From: a virus
Direction: 5' to 3' (one strand)
IMG/VR virus record: IMGVR_UViG_3300034190_002235
Location: 1-28,766 of that record
DNA: 28,766 nucleotides
Below are positions 17,082 through 23,298 of this stretch, one piece after another; positions within the stretch are counted from its first letter, which is position 1; every line of letters starts with the position of its first letter. The notes beneath the pieces are model-generated. The model saw only the letters and a program-made list of their open reading frames with translations, was not told the DNA's origin and did no database searches. Both the position numbers and the translations under genes were made by a program.

Positions 17082-17316
17082 GACTGCATTCTGATTGTAC
17101 TAACTTCCAATGCAGGCACTGCCAACAATACGGCTTCGGATTAGCAACTGCACGCAAATCAGCATAAAGTTGCTCGCCCTGCAATATTGCGCTTTCGACA
17201 TTAGTTGCATCTAAAGCTATCTCAAAAGTGTCGGAGTTAGTGGTGATGCTTGCAATCCATTCTCCGCTTTTGTCGGAAATGTTTAATTTGCCAGAATGAG
17301 AGCGATGACTTGTCAT
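17008..17316 (-). CDS. Hypothetical cysteine-cluster protein, 102 residues
   Basis: The first ~55 residues are beta-rich and polar. The second half carries CWQCLHW (Cys64, Cys67), then Cys77 and Cys95 before SAFW, a spacing that could bind a zinc or iron-sulfur centre. ATG 17316 overlaps the stop of the preceding small gene (ATGA), so it is translationally coupled. The family is not recognised; metal binding is inference from the cysteine pattern. Confidence 0.5.
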   Translation of the reverse strand: MTSHRSHSGKLNISDKSGEWIASITTNSDTFEIALDATNVESAILQGEQLYADLRAVANPKPYCWQCLHWKLVQSECSLGFAEGKSSGGRFASQCSAFWIND

Positions 17317-17486
17317 TTGAGGCGATCAAGAAAGAAAGCTTTTAGCTCTTGCGCTGACGCCCGTGCGTCTGACTCAGTTTGCTCTAGGTTGCCCCAATAG
17401 ACAACTTTCCCATCAAAATACCAAGGCTTGAAGTATGATTCCACCCCGTGTGCAATTAGTTTTATGCCTGTTTCGTAATTGTTCAT
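17313..17486 (-). CDS. Small hypothetical protein, 57 residues
   Basis: A short ORF beginning MNNYETGIKLI, with GVESYFKPWYFDGKVVYWG in the middle and a helical C-terminus (ARASAQELKAFFLDRLK). It fills the space between two coupled neighbours, and its TGA overlaps the next ATG (ATGA). No SD precedes ATG 17486. Likely a real early gene of unknown function. Confidence 0.5.
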   Translation of the reverse strand: MNNYETGIKLIAHGVESYFKPWYFDGKVVYWGNLEQTESDARASAQELKAFFLDRLK

Positions 17487-17512
17487 GGCTTGTGTTAGGT
17501 TTTGTTTTCAAC

Positions 17513-17593
17513 TCAACCAATAGGAGACGTGTTGTCCTGAGGTGTATGGGGATCACCTGAACCAAGCCATGCAGGCGCGAGAGCCGGTGGCAT
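17513..17593 (-). CDS. Pro-rich micro-ORF, 26 residues
   Basis: ATG 17593 follows a very SD-like AGGAGGGG but with only about two bases of spacing. The peptide starts MPPALAPAWLGSGD and ends with DNTSPIG. It fits neatly between genes, 12 bases after one stop and 27 bases before the next start. It is too short for a functional call and may be a leader or coupling peptide. Confidence 0.35.
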   Translation of the reverse strand: MPPALAPAWLGSGDPHTPQDNTSPIG

Positions 17594-17604
17594 CCCCTCC
17601 TAAT

Positions 17605-17901
17605 TCAGTCGTGATTCAGAATCAGGTCTTTCTCCAAGGAACTCAGTTCTGTGGCAGCGCATACTCTCATTTGGTCGTGCTCAGATGATGAGTTGAAGCC
17701 ATCCCAGCGCACAGCAAGATATTTGCGTTGATGGCCATCTTTTCTGGTCTTAGTCCTAAGCTCTGTTACCGTACCAACCCGCGACGAATAGCGGCGCTGA
17801 TTCTCTGGCTTAACAGCAATACCAAGGTGAATGCGAGGCTTTTCAGCAACTCTATCGCCAACGGCAAACTTGAATGGTGTGCGGCGTGATTCTTTTTTCA
17901 T
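17605..17901 (-). CDS. Small basic SH3/KOW-like protein, 98 residues
   Basis: The sequence opens with a basic stretch (MKKESRRTPFKF), then AVGDRVAEKPRIHLG, a turn at RYSSRVGTVTEL and YLAVRWDGFNSSSEH. 'GDRV…GTV…VRWDG' is the signature of small SH3/KOW-like barrels that bind nucleic acid or protein. ATG 17901 overlaps the thyX stop (ATGA), so the two are co-translated. The fold is inferred from pattern; the function is not known. Confidence 0.55.
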   Translation of the reverse strand: MKKESRRTPFKFAVGDRVAEKPRIHLGIAVKPENQRRYSSRVGTVTELRTKTRKDGHQRKYLAVRWDGFNSSSEHDQMRVCAATELSSLEKDLILNHD

Positions 17902-18623
17902 GGTGCTAAGCGGGCCTTGCCCCAGCGATTTTTTGTGTACCAGTTATGGACTGAGGGAATCCAGTGCTCAAAATGAGGCATCATCATCTGGCACATCTGA
18001 TGAATTTCTATCTGTGCATCGGCCTTGCCCCGTAGATCAAGGAAGTGCATCAAGCTGCGCAGGTTAAACGTCACAACAAAATGCTGCCGGTAGTCAAACG
18101 GCAGCACTCCTCTTGCATGTTCTTCTGATATGCCAGCATCAAGAGCCTCTTTGTAGCGTCGAGCCGAGTCCTCGCAATGCTGAAGATCCTTTGCCCTTAA
18201 ACGCTCGTCGTAGGTGTACTTCTTGCCTTGGCGGTTGGTGTAATCACCAACAGGCCGCAGATAAAAAGCTTCCTCTACATCAACAACTCCTTCAGCAACC
18301 GCAGCAACTCGTTTACCGGTATAGCGCATCGACTGGACATCCCAGCTAGTGCCAACCCTATGCGTCCGGGCTTGTTGAATCACCGAGTGAGGGAAATAGC
18401 CCACAGCAAATGTAATACTGGCGTGCTCCAGTGGCCCGTAATGGCCGCGACCTCCTAGAAGTAGGTGCTTAACGATGCGATCACCAGCGTCTGATTCGCT
18501 AAGCGATTCGTCGTAAAACACCCAGCCTTCTGAGTAATCCTGGTGCATTGCCTGCCAACACAGCGTGGCTGGATCCCTGGTCCGGCTTAAAACGCCAACC
18601 TGAAAATATGGATCAATTTGCAT
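17898..18623 (-). CDS. thyX: Flavin-dependent thymidylate synthase ThyX
   Basis: A 241-residue enzyme that methylates dUMP to dTMP with methylene-tetrahydrofolate, FAD and NADPH. Visible motifs are GHYGPLEHASITF (60-72), the ThyX signature as RTHRVGTSWDVQSMRY (86-101), a variant of RHRxxSxxxxSxRY, then ARGVLP (Arg171) and NLRSLMHFLDLR (187-198) near the C-terminus. An SD (AGGAG) stands seven bases before ATG 18623, inside the upstream 55-residue ORF. The downstream SH3-like gene overlaps its stop. With the phage dCTP deaminase it would raise dTTP for phage DNA synthesis. ThyX is common in cyanobacteria and their phages. Confidence 0.93.
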   Translation of the reverse strand: MQIDPYFQVGVLSRTRDPATLCWQAMHQDYSEGWVFYDESLSESDAGDRIVKHLLLGGRGHYGPLEHASITFAVGYFPHSVIQQARTHRVGTSWDVQSMRYTGKRVAAVAEGVVDVEEAFYLRPVGDYTNRQGKKYTYDERLRAKDLQHCEDSARRYKEALDAGISEEHARGVLPFDYRQHFVVTFNLRSLMHFLDLRGKADAQIEIHQMCQMMMPHFEHWIPSVHNWYTKNRWGKARLAP

Positions 18624-18780
18624 CTTTAAGCTCCTGTACTAATTTTTTCAGTTCTTCGTCCTCCATTGAATCTACAGCCGACAAAAAGCCAGCTGTTACG
18701 GCTTGCACAAGACGTTCAGGGCTGAATAAAGCAAGCAAAGCCCCTGTAAAGCGAGCGTAAATGCCAAATTTAATTTTCAT
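18613..18780 (-). CDS. Small protein with one hydrophobic helix, 55 residues
   Basis: A short ORF from ATG 18780 in an ATGA overlap with the upstream stop. The N-terminal half is basic-hydrophobic (FTGALLALFSPERLV) and the C-terminus acidic (SMEDEELKKLVQELKDAN). Its 3' end contains the SD for thyX and overlaps its start by 11 bases. It might be membrane-associated; no family recognised. Confidence 0.5.
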   Translation of the reverse strand: MKIKFGIYARFTGALLALFSPERLVQAVTAGFLSAVDSMEDEELKKLVQELKDAN

Positions 18781-18941
18781 TGGCCATGCATCTCCAGTAC
18801 ATGTTGAATGCCGCGAATGTAGCCATCCCAGTAACGGGAATCGCCTTGACGGCGTTGAAGGCTTTTTTCGTAATTGCTGTAGCCGTCAATCAGAAGACCT
18901 TTGACTGACTCAATACTGACTTCGAGTGGCTTTTCATCCAT
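18777..18941 (-). CDS. Small hypothetical protein, 54 residues
   Basis: ATG 18941 overlaps the end of the preceding gene by eight bases. The peptide (MDEKPLEVSIES… to …VLEMHGQ) contains YEKSLQRRQGDSRYWDGYIRG and looks mostly helical. The stop overlaps the next ATG. Spacing on both sides supports a real gene in this coupled operon; the function is unknown. Confidence 0.5.
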   Translation of the reverse strand: MDEKPLEVSIESVKGLLIDGYSNYEKSLQRRQGDSRYWDGYIRGIQHVLEMHGQ

Positions 18942-19323
18942 TGGATTCTGAGCGAGCGATTACCGAGGCTTCAGCTTGGATTTTTTTCAGTGAAACAGGC
19001 CCAAGTTCTTCTAAAAGAATGCGAAGGAAATGATCTTGGTACAGTTCGTCATAACTTTTCGGAAGCGGTTTGTTCATCGCTTCAATCTTGGCCGCAAATT
19101 GCGTCGAGATCCTTAGCTTTTTTTTGGCCCGATAGCACCATTCAGTGTCGGGCGCATAGCCATGCTTCTCTTCAAAGCTTGAAACCTCCGCCAAAGAGGC
19201 TGTGATCTCATTAATACAGTCAATAAGCTCATGGTAAAGCTTGCGAAGCTCATTCGTTCCGAGATGTGGAAGCTCTGTGGCGAGAATCGATCTGTCTAGC
19301 GAAATGCTGTTGTAAATTGCCAT
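18934..19323 (-). CDS. Helical hypothetical protein, 129 residues
   Basis: Predicted by pattern as mostly helix: a coiled-coil-like stretch (LRKLYHELIDCINEITASLAEV, about 26-47) and a second helix pair near 90-120 (DHFLRILLEELGPVSLKKI). ATG 19323 directly follows the U-tract of a terminator hairpin, so there is no room for an SD on that transcript. No alternative ATG lies nearby. Function unknown. Confidence 0.55.
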   Translation of the reverse strand: MAIYNSISLDRSILATELPHLGTNELRKLYHELIDCINEITASLAEVSSFEEKHGYAPDTEWCYRAKKKLRISTQFAAKIEAMNKPLPKSYDELYQDHFLRILLEELGPVSLKKIQAEASVIARSESNG

Positions 19324-19324
19324 T

Positions 19325-19354
19325 TTAAAATAAGGGGCAGAGTGACTCTGCCCC
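19325..19354 (-). terminator. Rho-independent terminator inside the minus-strand operon
   Basis: On the minus strand GGGGCAGAG, loop TCA, CTCTGCCCC (a perfect 9-bp stem, plus coordinates 19346-19354 and 19334-19342) is followed by TTATTTT. It stands ten bases after the stop of the SSB-like gene and ends two bases before the next ATG. This is the best terminator in the minus block. Confidence 0.85.
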
Positions 19355-19363
19355 GATAAGGGT

Positions 19364-19732
19364 TTAGAAGAGGTCGTCTACAACGTTGCCGTCAGTGGCC
19401 TTAGCCACAGACTGGGCAGCGTCATTGACAGCGCCTTCAGTGTTCTTTTCGTACTTGTAGTGAGGCTTGAAACTCAGACTGATGTAAGTCTTGCCGCTCG
19501 ATGATTGCTTCTTCCAGCCGCTGATAGCAAGAGGGATTTCATTGCGCTCACCAATTGGCTTGCCTTGCATGATGTACTCCGCCAAAGCGTAAGCTTGATC
19601 AGCAGGAATATTAACTATCCCGTCAACGGTAGGGTAGTTTTTAGAAGGATCGTACCTATCTTTCATTCGAGCCTTCATGTCCTCAGCGGTCTGAGGGAAC
19701 AAAGCCCCATTTACTGAAAATGAATCGGTCAT
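19364..19732 (-). CDS. Putative single-stranded DNA-binding (SSB-like) protein
   Basis: A 122-residue protein. The central part (VNIPADQAYALAEYIM, then EIPLAISGWKKQSSSGKTYISLSF, about 41-88) reads as an OB-fold-like strand pattern with basic and aromatic residues. The chain ends in a low-complexity linker and an acidic hydrophobic tip, DGNVVDDLF, as in SSB proteins that recruit partners through such a tip. A terminator right behind it suggests high expression, also fitting an SSB. Its start overlaps the previous stop (ATGA). Direct homology to known SSBs is not clear by eye, so the role is inferred. Confidence 0.55.
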   Translation of the reverse strand: MTDSFSVNGALFPQTAEDMKARMKDRYDPSKNYPTVDGIVNIPADQAYALAEYIMQGKPIGERNEIPLAISGWKKQSSSGKTYISLSFKPHYKYEKNTEGAVNDAAQSVAKATDGNVVDDLF

Positions 19733-20004
19733 GATTTTGTTTTGCAGATGATGTAGCAGCCGTTTTTGGCTGACTCGGACTGAACTGAATACTTGTACTG
19801 AGATGATTCCTTGGTCATACGACCAGTGATTTGAGCGATAGTGCTGGCTTTGAAGCCTTCATTGCTTTCCTTGTTGTAGTAAGAAACAAAAAGGCTAGTC
19901 TCAGGAGTCAAGGAAGAAATCTTCTCCCGTAGCGGGGTCGTTTTACTGTGTCGGCTTGTGCGTGCTGGAATGTCAGCAGCATTGACAACCTCAATGGAAG
20001 GCAT
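19729..20004 (-). CDS. Hypothetical protein, 91 residues
   Basis: A basic protein starting MPSIEVVNAADIPARTSRHS, with an alternating strand-rich core (ETSLFVSYYNKES…YKYSVQS) and a final KNGCYIICKTKS. A central …IAQITGRMTKES resembles a small DNA-binding helix pair, but I do not recognise the family. It is coupled to the SSB-like gene by an ATGA overlap, so a role in DNA replication or recombination is plausible from context only. Confidence 0.5.
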   Translation of the reverse strand: MPSIEVVNAADIPARTSRHSKTTPLREKISSLTPETSLFVSYYNKESNEGFKASTIAQITGRMTKESSQYKYSVQSESAKNGCYIICKTKS

Positions 20005-20031
20005 AAAAGGTCTTAGCTTGCGAGAAATACT

Positions 20032-20568
20032 TTAACTCAAGCTTGCGATTTTAGCAATAAGCTGATTATACTCCTCCTCCGAAAGATCGTTGGAAGCCCG
20101 TAGTTCCGAAATACGCTGTTGAATCGAATCAAGTTGCGATGGGTCAGCCTCGTCGATCTTTTTCATTGCAGGCTTGAATACATTGGTCGGGTGAAGCCGC
20201 TGCACAACCTTGCGGCGTTTAGGCGGTGTCCACTCGCAAGTAATTTCTTCGTCAATTTCAGGGGAGCCATAGACACGAATGCAAGGTTCGTCCTTGCGGA
20301 GCGGGTAGGGCATGACCTGATTGGTCGCGTAGAAAGTTACACGCCGTCCAGGCCACAACGCCACATCGTTACCCAAAAGCTTGATCAATGGAATGGCATT
20401 GATTTTGGCCAAGGTCAGTTCAGGGTTAATTTCCTGAAACGACATGATCGTTTGAAGCTTGGGCTCCTGATCATCAAAGGCCACCTCAGCTGTACGAACG
20501 TCTTTGACTGTCAGAGTCATGCGCCCGGAAGCCGGGAACATAAAAGCTTTTAGCCAAGGCTCATTCAT
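20032..20568 (-). CDS. Conserved phage protein of the recombination neighbourhood
   Basis: A 178-residue protein. I chose ATG 20568 because TAGGTGATCT places an SD just before it; ATG 20589 in a TGATG overlap with the upstream stop would add seven residues. The core (INAIPLIKLLGNDVALWPGRRVTFY, about 55-80) matches a conserved phage family that usually sits beside RecE/Cas4-like nucleases and SSB. Its biochemical role is not established to my knowledge. The C-terminus (LDSIQQRISELRAS…EEEYNQLIAKI) is a helical tail likely to mediate oligomerisation. Confidence 0.6.
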   Translation of the reverse strand: MNEPWLKAFMFPASGRMTLTVKDVRTAEVAFDDQEPKLQTIMSFQEINPELTLAKINAIPLIKLLGNDVALWPGRRVTFYATNQVMPYPLRKDEPCIRVYGSPEIDEEITCEWTPPKRRKVVQRLHPTNVFKPAMKKIDEADPSQLDSIQQRISELRASNDLSEEEYNQLIAKIASLS

Positions 20569-20588
20569 TAGATCACCTACAAATTCCA

Positions 20589-21419
20589 TCAAACTCCCTC
20601 CAATAAATCAGCAACGTCAGTGTCATTGGCTGGATCATCAACTTGAAACCAGCGTGGAGCTTCCATCGTATTAATGCCCCACGATGGCCACTCGTTAGCT
20701 CCGCGACAAGACTTGATGCCTTCAATCGCATCGTCACGACGCTGACGGCCAACCTCCAACAGCTCATCGCTGATGATATTCACCGAGTAATTGAACGGAT
20801 ACACCCACTCGTAAGCCAGCAACACGATCTGCTTTGGATAAGCGCCGTGGCGGTCTAAATAGCCCTCACGATAATGTACAACCTGAATATCGTACGCAAG
20901 CGCAAATGACTGCCTTGCGAAATCGCGTGGGTTTGCACTGCGAGCTTTTTTTAGATCCACTAGCAAGCCGTCTTCTGGTTGCTCTAAATCCGGCAGGTAA
21001 CGGCAATCAACATCGTTATCAGCGTCATGCCAGAAATGAGGCACCTGACCCGAACCCTGCAAAAACTCAGAGGCAATCGGATCATTCTTGAGCTTGCTAA
21101 CGATCAACTGGGCAGTGTGGTGCCACTCCTCAGTGATCAGATCTGCACACTTGGAGCGGGCAAGTTCTTGAGCCTCTGCCCAAATTTCTTTGCCTGCTTT
21201 TGTGCGACGGTCCGCTCTTGGGGCAACGACGTATTTATTGCTGAACTTTTCGGGCTCCGTGATCAAACAGTCAACCAATGAGCCCTGGCGCATTGCGTCA
21301 GATGGCACCATCGGCATACGGTCTGGATCTTCATGAGCAGCCCAAAAGTCAAGTGCTGTGCCGCAAGCGTATTTTTTAAGCTTGCTAGCTGATAATGCGG
21401 GATGATCGTGATAATTCAT
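20589..21419 (-). CDS. PD-(D/E)XK exonuclease, RecE/Cas4-like
   Basis: A 276-residue nuclease. It begins MNYHDHPALSASKLKKYAC, as many phage RecE/exoVIII-like proteins do, with a small-residue turn at RQGSLVDCLI (44-53). The catalytic core is PD (143-144) followed by VDLKKA (Asp155, Lys157), then RDFARQSFALAYDIQ with Gln170 and Tyr176, a QxxxY motif. Enzymes of this family degrade one strand of duplex ends to prepare them for annealing. The neighbours (conserved recombination protein, SSB-like protein, DEDDh exonuclease) fit a homologous-recombination module. No RecT/Beta annealase is visible in the window. Confidence 0.75.
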   Translation of the reverse strand: MNYHDHPALSASKLKKYACGTALDFWAAHEDPDRMPMVPSDAMRQGSLVDCLITEPEKFSNKYVVAPRADRRTKAGKEIWAEAQELARSKCADLITEEWHHTAQLIVSKLKNDPIASEFLQGSGQVPHFWHDADNDVDCRYLPDLEQPEDGLLVDLKKARSANPRDFARQSFALAYDIQVVHYREGYLDRHGAYPKQIVLLAYEWVYPFNYSVNIISDELLEVGRQRRDDAIEGIKSCRGANEWPSWGINTMEAPRWFQVDDPANDTDVADLLEGV

Positions 21420-21610
21420 TGGTTTGGTAATTGAAGGTCCATTTCAATCCAGTAATGGCGCATTTCGCCATCACCAAGCAGTAGCCGTGCATCCTCGATC
21501 AGGTCTTCATCAGTACCGCCGGGGTAGCCGATAACGCACCAACTGCCGTCTCCGGCGGATGCAGCCAAGGCTCGCACATTGACCGCTACGGGCACAGCTT
21601 TGCTTGTCAT
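21416..21610 (-). CDS. Small hypothetical protein, 64 residues
   Basis: Starts at ATG 21610, 47 bases after the DEDDh exonuclease stop, and its TGA overlaps the next ATG (ATGA). The sequence runs MTSKAVPVAVNVRALAAS, then WCVIGYPGGTDEDLIEDARLL and ends with WIEMDLQLPNQ. It has the strand-helix-strand rhythm of a small alpha/beta domain. A second open frame on the same strand (to 21707) is longer by three bases but poorly placed. Function unknown. Confidence 0.5.
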   Translation of the reverse strand: MTSKAVPVAVNVRALAASAGDGSWCVIGYPGGTDEDLIEDARLLLGDGEMRHYWIEMDLQLPNQ

Positions 21611-21657
21611 TCAAAAACGCAACGATGCTTGCAAGACAAACAATACCACTCTTTCGA

Positions 21658-22341
21658 CTAATCGGCAATAGAGACCGAGAAATCCAGTGCAGCGGCTTCA
21701 TGTTCATTCATCTTCTTTGCCCACATCTTTGGAACCAGATTGTTCCAAGTGAACCCAGCGTCTTTGCAGTGCTGGCGCTGTTCGTACCCCAAATTACTGA
21801 CGTAGACATGCCTTGGCAGCAAGGCATTCTCAATCAGCTGCTCTAGCTGGGGCTCACGCTTCATGACCTCGGCCAGATAAACGCAATCCGTGAGAGCACG
21901 GTGAGCGTTCCAAACCGGCACCCCGTAGTCGACGGAAAGCGACATCACGGACGGACGGCTTCGCTTGCTGCTCAATGGCCACTGAATATCGTCCATGGTG
22001 CAGATCCACCTCAAAGGCATCGCGGGCAGTGAGCCCCTCCCTCCAAACCATTGCTGGTCGAAAGCCGCATTGTGAGCTACCGCGTAATCAGCTTCAGCGA
22101 CCATCGCCCAAAACGATGCCGCCATTGGACTCGTCAGGTCAGGCGCTCTCATTGTTAAAGCAGGCTGTATCCGATTCACAAACTCAGCTTCGTTTGTCAA
22201 TGTCGGCAGCAGGAACGACACTTGGCAAATAATCGAACGCAACTCAACATCAAACAGCACAGCTCCCAGCTCAATCACCGCGCTGTCGGCTGGAGTCAAT
22301 CCAGTCGTTTCCGTATCGATGATCAATAATTTCATGGCCAT
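21658..22341 (-). CDS. DEDDh 3'-5' exonuclease (DnaQ-like)
   Basis: A 227-residue exonuclease. Exo I is IIDTETTG with Asp9 and Glu11; Exo II is AHNAAFDQQWF with Asp95; Exo III is AHRALTDCVYLA with His147 and Asp152. This is the full DEDDh set. After about residue 165 comes a C-terminal extension (LPRHVYVSNLG…FTWNNLVPKMWAKKMN) often seen in phage exonucleases of this type. It may act in proofreading or in trimming 3' ends during recombination; no polymerase is in the window. The start could be ATG 22341 or the second ATG two codons later. Confidence 0.85.
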   Translation of the reverse strand: MAMKLLIIDTETTGLTPADSAVIELGAVLFDVELRSIICQVSFLLPTLTNEAEFVNRIQPALTMRAPDLTSPMAASFWAMVAEADYAVAHNAAFDQQWFGGRGSLPAMPLRWICTMDDIQWPLSSKRSRPSVMSLSVDYGVPVWNAHRALTDCVYLAEVMKREPQLEQLIENALLPRHVYVSNLGYEQRQHCKDAGFTWNNLVPKMWAKKMNEHEAAALDFSVSIAD

Positions 22342-22423
22342 GGGGGTTCAATCTCCAGTGGTAAATTTCAAGTAATCGTTTGTCTGATTCTGCAATCAGA
22401 CGCTTGGCTTCAGCGTTAGTCAT
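22271..22423 (-). CDS. Small hypothetical ORF, 50 residues, overlapping the exonuclease start
   Basis: ATG 22423 overlaps the upstream stop. The peptide begins MTNAEAKRLIAESDKRLLEI and ends in a region that overlaps the first 71 bases of the exonuclease gene in another frame. The first half looks like a genuine amphipathic helix. The second half may simply be read-through into exonuclease sequence. A real gene is possible; confidence is limited. Confidence 0.35.
   Translation of the reverse strand: MTNAEAKRLIAESDKRLLEIYHWRLNPHGHEIIDHRYGNDWIDSSRQRGD
22382..22401. other. Perfect 8-bp hairpin
   Basis: GTCTGATT and AATCAGAC flank a four-base loop (CTGC on the plus strand). No T-run follows on either strand. 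On the minus strand it lies about 40 bases before the exonuclease start and could act as an mRNA structure. Confidence 0.3.
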
Positions 22424-22613
22424 CAACAATGCACAACGAAAGCAAAGCCTTGGACCTGCCTTTGAGCTTCTTTAACGCACCGTGATAGCTCATCGCGTTG
22501 ATGATTTCAGAGTGCTCTAATCCGCTTTTTTCGCGAAATGTTGCCTCAAACCGCAACATCTTGGAAGCCTCTTCCCTTCCGGGAGATTCTTCGATACCAG
22601 CATCACGCATCAT
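22416..22613 (-). CDS. Hypothetical protein, ~65 residues
   Basis: Stop TAA at 22416. I place the start at ATG 22613, an 11-base overlap with the zinc-ribbon gene; ATGs at 22628, 22634 and 22658 would extend it by 5 to 15 residues. The body is helical and basic (MLRFEATFREKSGLEHSEII, then HGALKKLKGRSKALL). No SD distinguishes the starts and no family was recognised. Confidence 0.45.
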   Translation of the reverse strand: MMRDAGIEESPGREEASKMLRFEATFREKSGLEHSEIINAMSYHGALKKLKGRSKALLSLCIVDD

Positions 22614-22854
22614 TTTGTTCCAATCCATGCGCATCGAGTGTCGAAAACACTGCATCAATCATCTTCGAGCTTGCATGATAATGACCGCCGCGACACTTAG
22701 CCAAATTGCGATCAATAACAAATTCAGATGTGAAGTAAAGAAAATTGCACGACTTACATTTGATCTGACGGGTGACAGTGCCGCGATAAGATTGCCGGGT
22801 TGAAAGAACCTTCTTAGTTCCCCTACCGGAAGCACCGCAATTAGGGCAGATCAA
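22603..22854 (-). CDS. Zinc-ribbon protein (NrdR/Ogr-type)
   Basis: An 83-residue protein with two Cys pairs, CPNC (Cys3, Cys6) and CKSC (Cys33, Cys36), separated by STRQSYRGTVTRQIK and followed by FLYFTSEF. This C-x2-C…R-R…C-x2-C…F-T-E layout is that of the NrdR N-terminal ribbon and phage Ogr-like activators. There is no ATP-cone domain, so it is not a full NrdR. The start is TTG 22854, supported by AGGAG eight bases upstream and by overlap with the preceding TGA. It may regulate transcription of phage or host genes. Confidence 0.6.
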   Translation of the reverse strand: MICPNCGASGRGTKKVLSTRQSYRGTVTRQIKCKSCNFLYFTSEFVIDRNLAKCRGGHYHASSKMIDAVFSTLDAHGLEQNDA

Positions 22855-23033
22855 AAGCTTCTCTCCTGAAACCTGACAACTGGCTCAGGAATCAATAGGC
22901 GATAATTTTTGTAGTTGCGATGAATTTTGGAAGCCTTGTGGATTGCCTGCTTTTCAGAAGCGGCCAAAACCTCGACGTATTGCCGGTCTTGTCCCGGCGA
23001 CTCGCAGGCAACGCAAAAATAAAGACTGTTCAT
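22851..23033 (-). CDS. Hypothetical protein, 60 residues
   Basis: ATG 23033 overlaps the preceding stop (TGATG). The protein begins MNSLYFCVACESPGQDRQ and continues YVEVLAASEKQAIHKASKIH, a strand-strand-helix pattern seen in many small phage proteins, then ends with VVRFQERSF. Its 3' end contains the AGGAG that serves the TTG start of the zinc-ribbon gene. Function unknown. Confidence 0.55.
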   Translation of the reverse strand: MNSLYFCVACESPGQDRQYVEVLAASEKQAIHKASKIHRNYKNYRLLIPEPVVRFQERSF

Positions 23034-23134
23034 CAATCCTCCGACCGAGACTCTTTGGCCTTAGCCTTTTGTTTTGCAATTCGCATCGCTTTGGCGTACT
23101 GCTCTTTCAGGTATCGAATGAATGCTGGTGTCAC
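23033..23134 (-). CDS. Basic micro-ORF, 33 residues
   Basis: GTG 23134 overlaps the preceding TGA by four bases (GTGA), with AGGAG 11 bases upstream. The peptide (VTPAFIRYLKEQYAKAMRIA then a Lys-rich KQKAKAKES) is one strongly basic helix. Its double stop TGATGA gives the next gene's ATG. It might be a small DNA- or RNA-binding peptide; this is inference. Confidence 0.45.
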   Translation of the reverse strand: MTPAFIRYLKEQYAKAMRIAKQKAKAKESRSED

Positions 23135-23298
23135 GAAAAGTTGTTCTCCTGTTGGGTGATTGGCGCTTGCTTGATAAGCTTTAGAAGCAGGTCGCGCTGA
23201 CGACGGAAAACGGCAACCGTGGCTGCATAGGCAGCTTCAGCTGCAGCAAACGGCCAACAGCAGTTGCGACAGGCCGGGTCATGCTGTCGCCTCTTCAT
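23131..23298 (-). CDS. Truncated member of the Ala-rich repeat family, 55 residues
   Basis: ATG 23298 overlaps the stop of the gpJ-fragment gene (ATGA). After a cysteine-containing start (DPACRNCCWPF) it has a short Ala-rich piece (AAAEAAYAATVAVF) and then FRRQRDLLLKLIKQAPITQQ, nearly identical to the C-terminus of the three full-length paralogues at 24702, 25455 and 26307. The N-terminal ~150 residues of the family are missing. It is a relic or a minimal version of the conserved C-terminal module, ending in the same glutamine-rich cassette. Confidence 0.55.
   Translation of the reverse strand: MKRRQHDPACRNCCWPFAAAEAAYAATVAVFRRQRDLLLKLIKQAPITQQENNFS
23132..23158 (-). promoter_or_regulatory. 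CAA/CAGGAG junction cassette (short)
   Basis: ATCACCCAACAGGAGAACAA encodes ITQQENN, the end of the truncated Ala-rich protein, and gives the SD for GTG 23134. Confidence 0.6.

Noticed and set aside
17536-17560. Short dyad AGGTG/CACCT between the SH3-like gene and the next small gene
   Set aside because: Five base pairs with a nine-base loop and no U-tract; not above chance.
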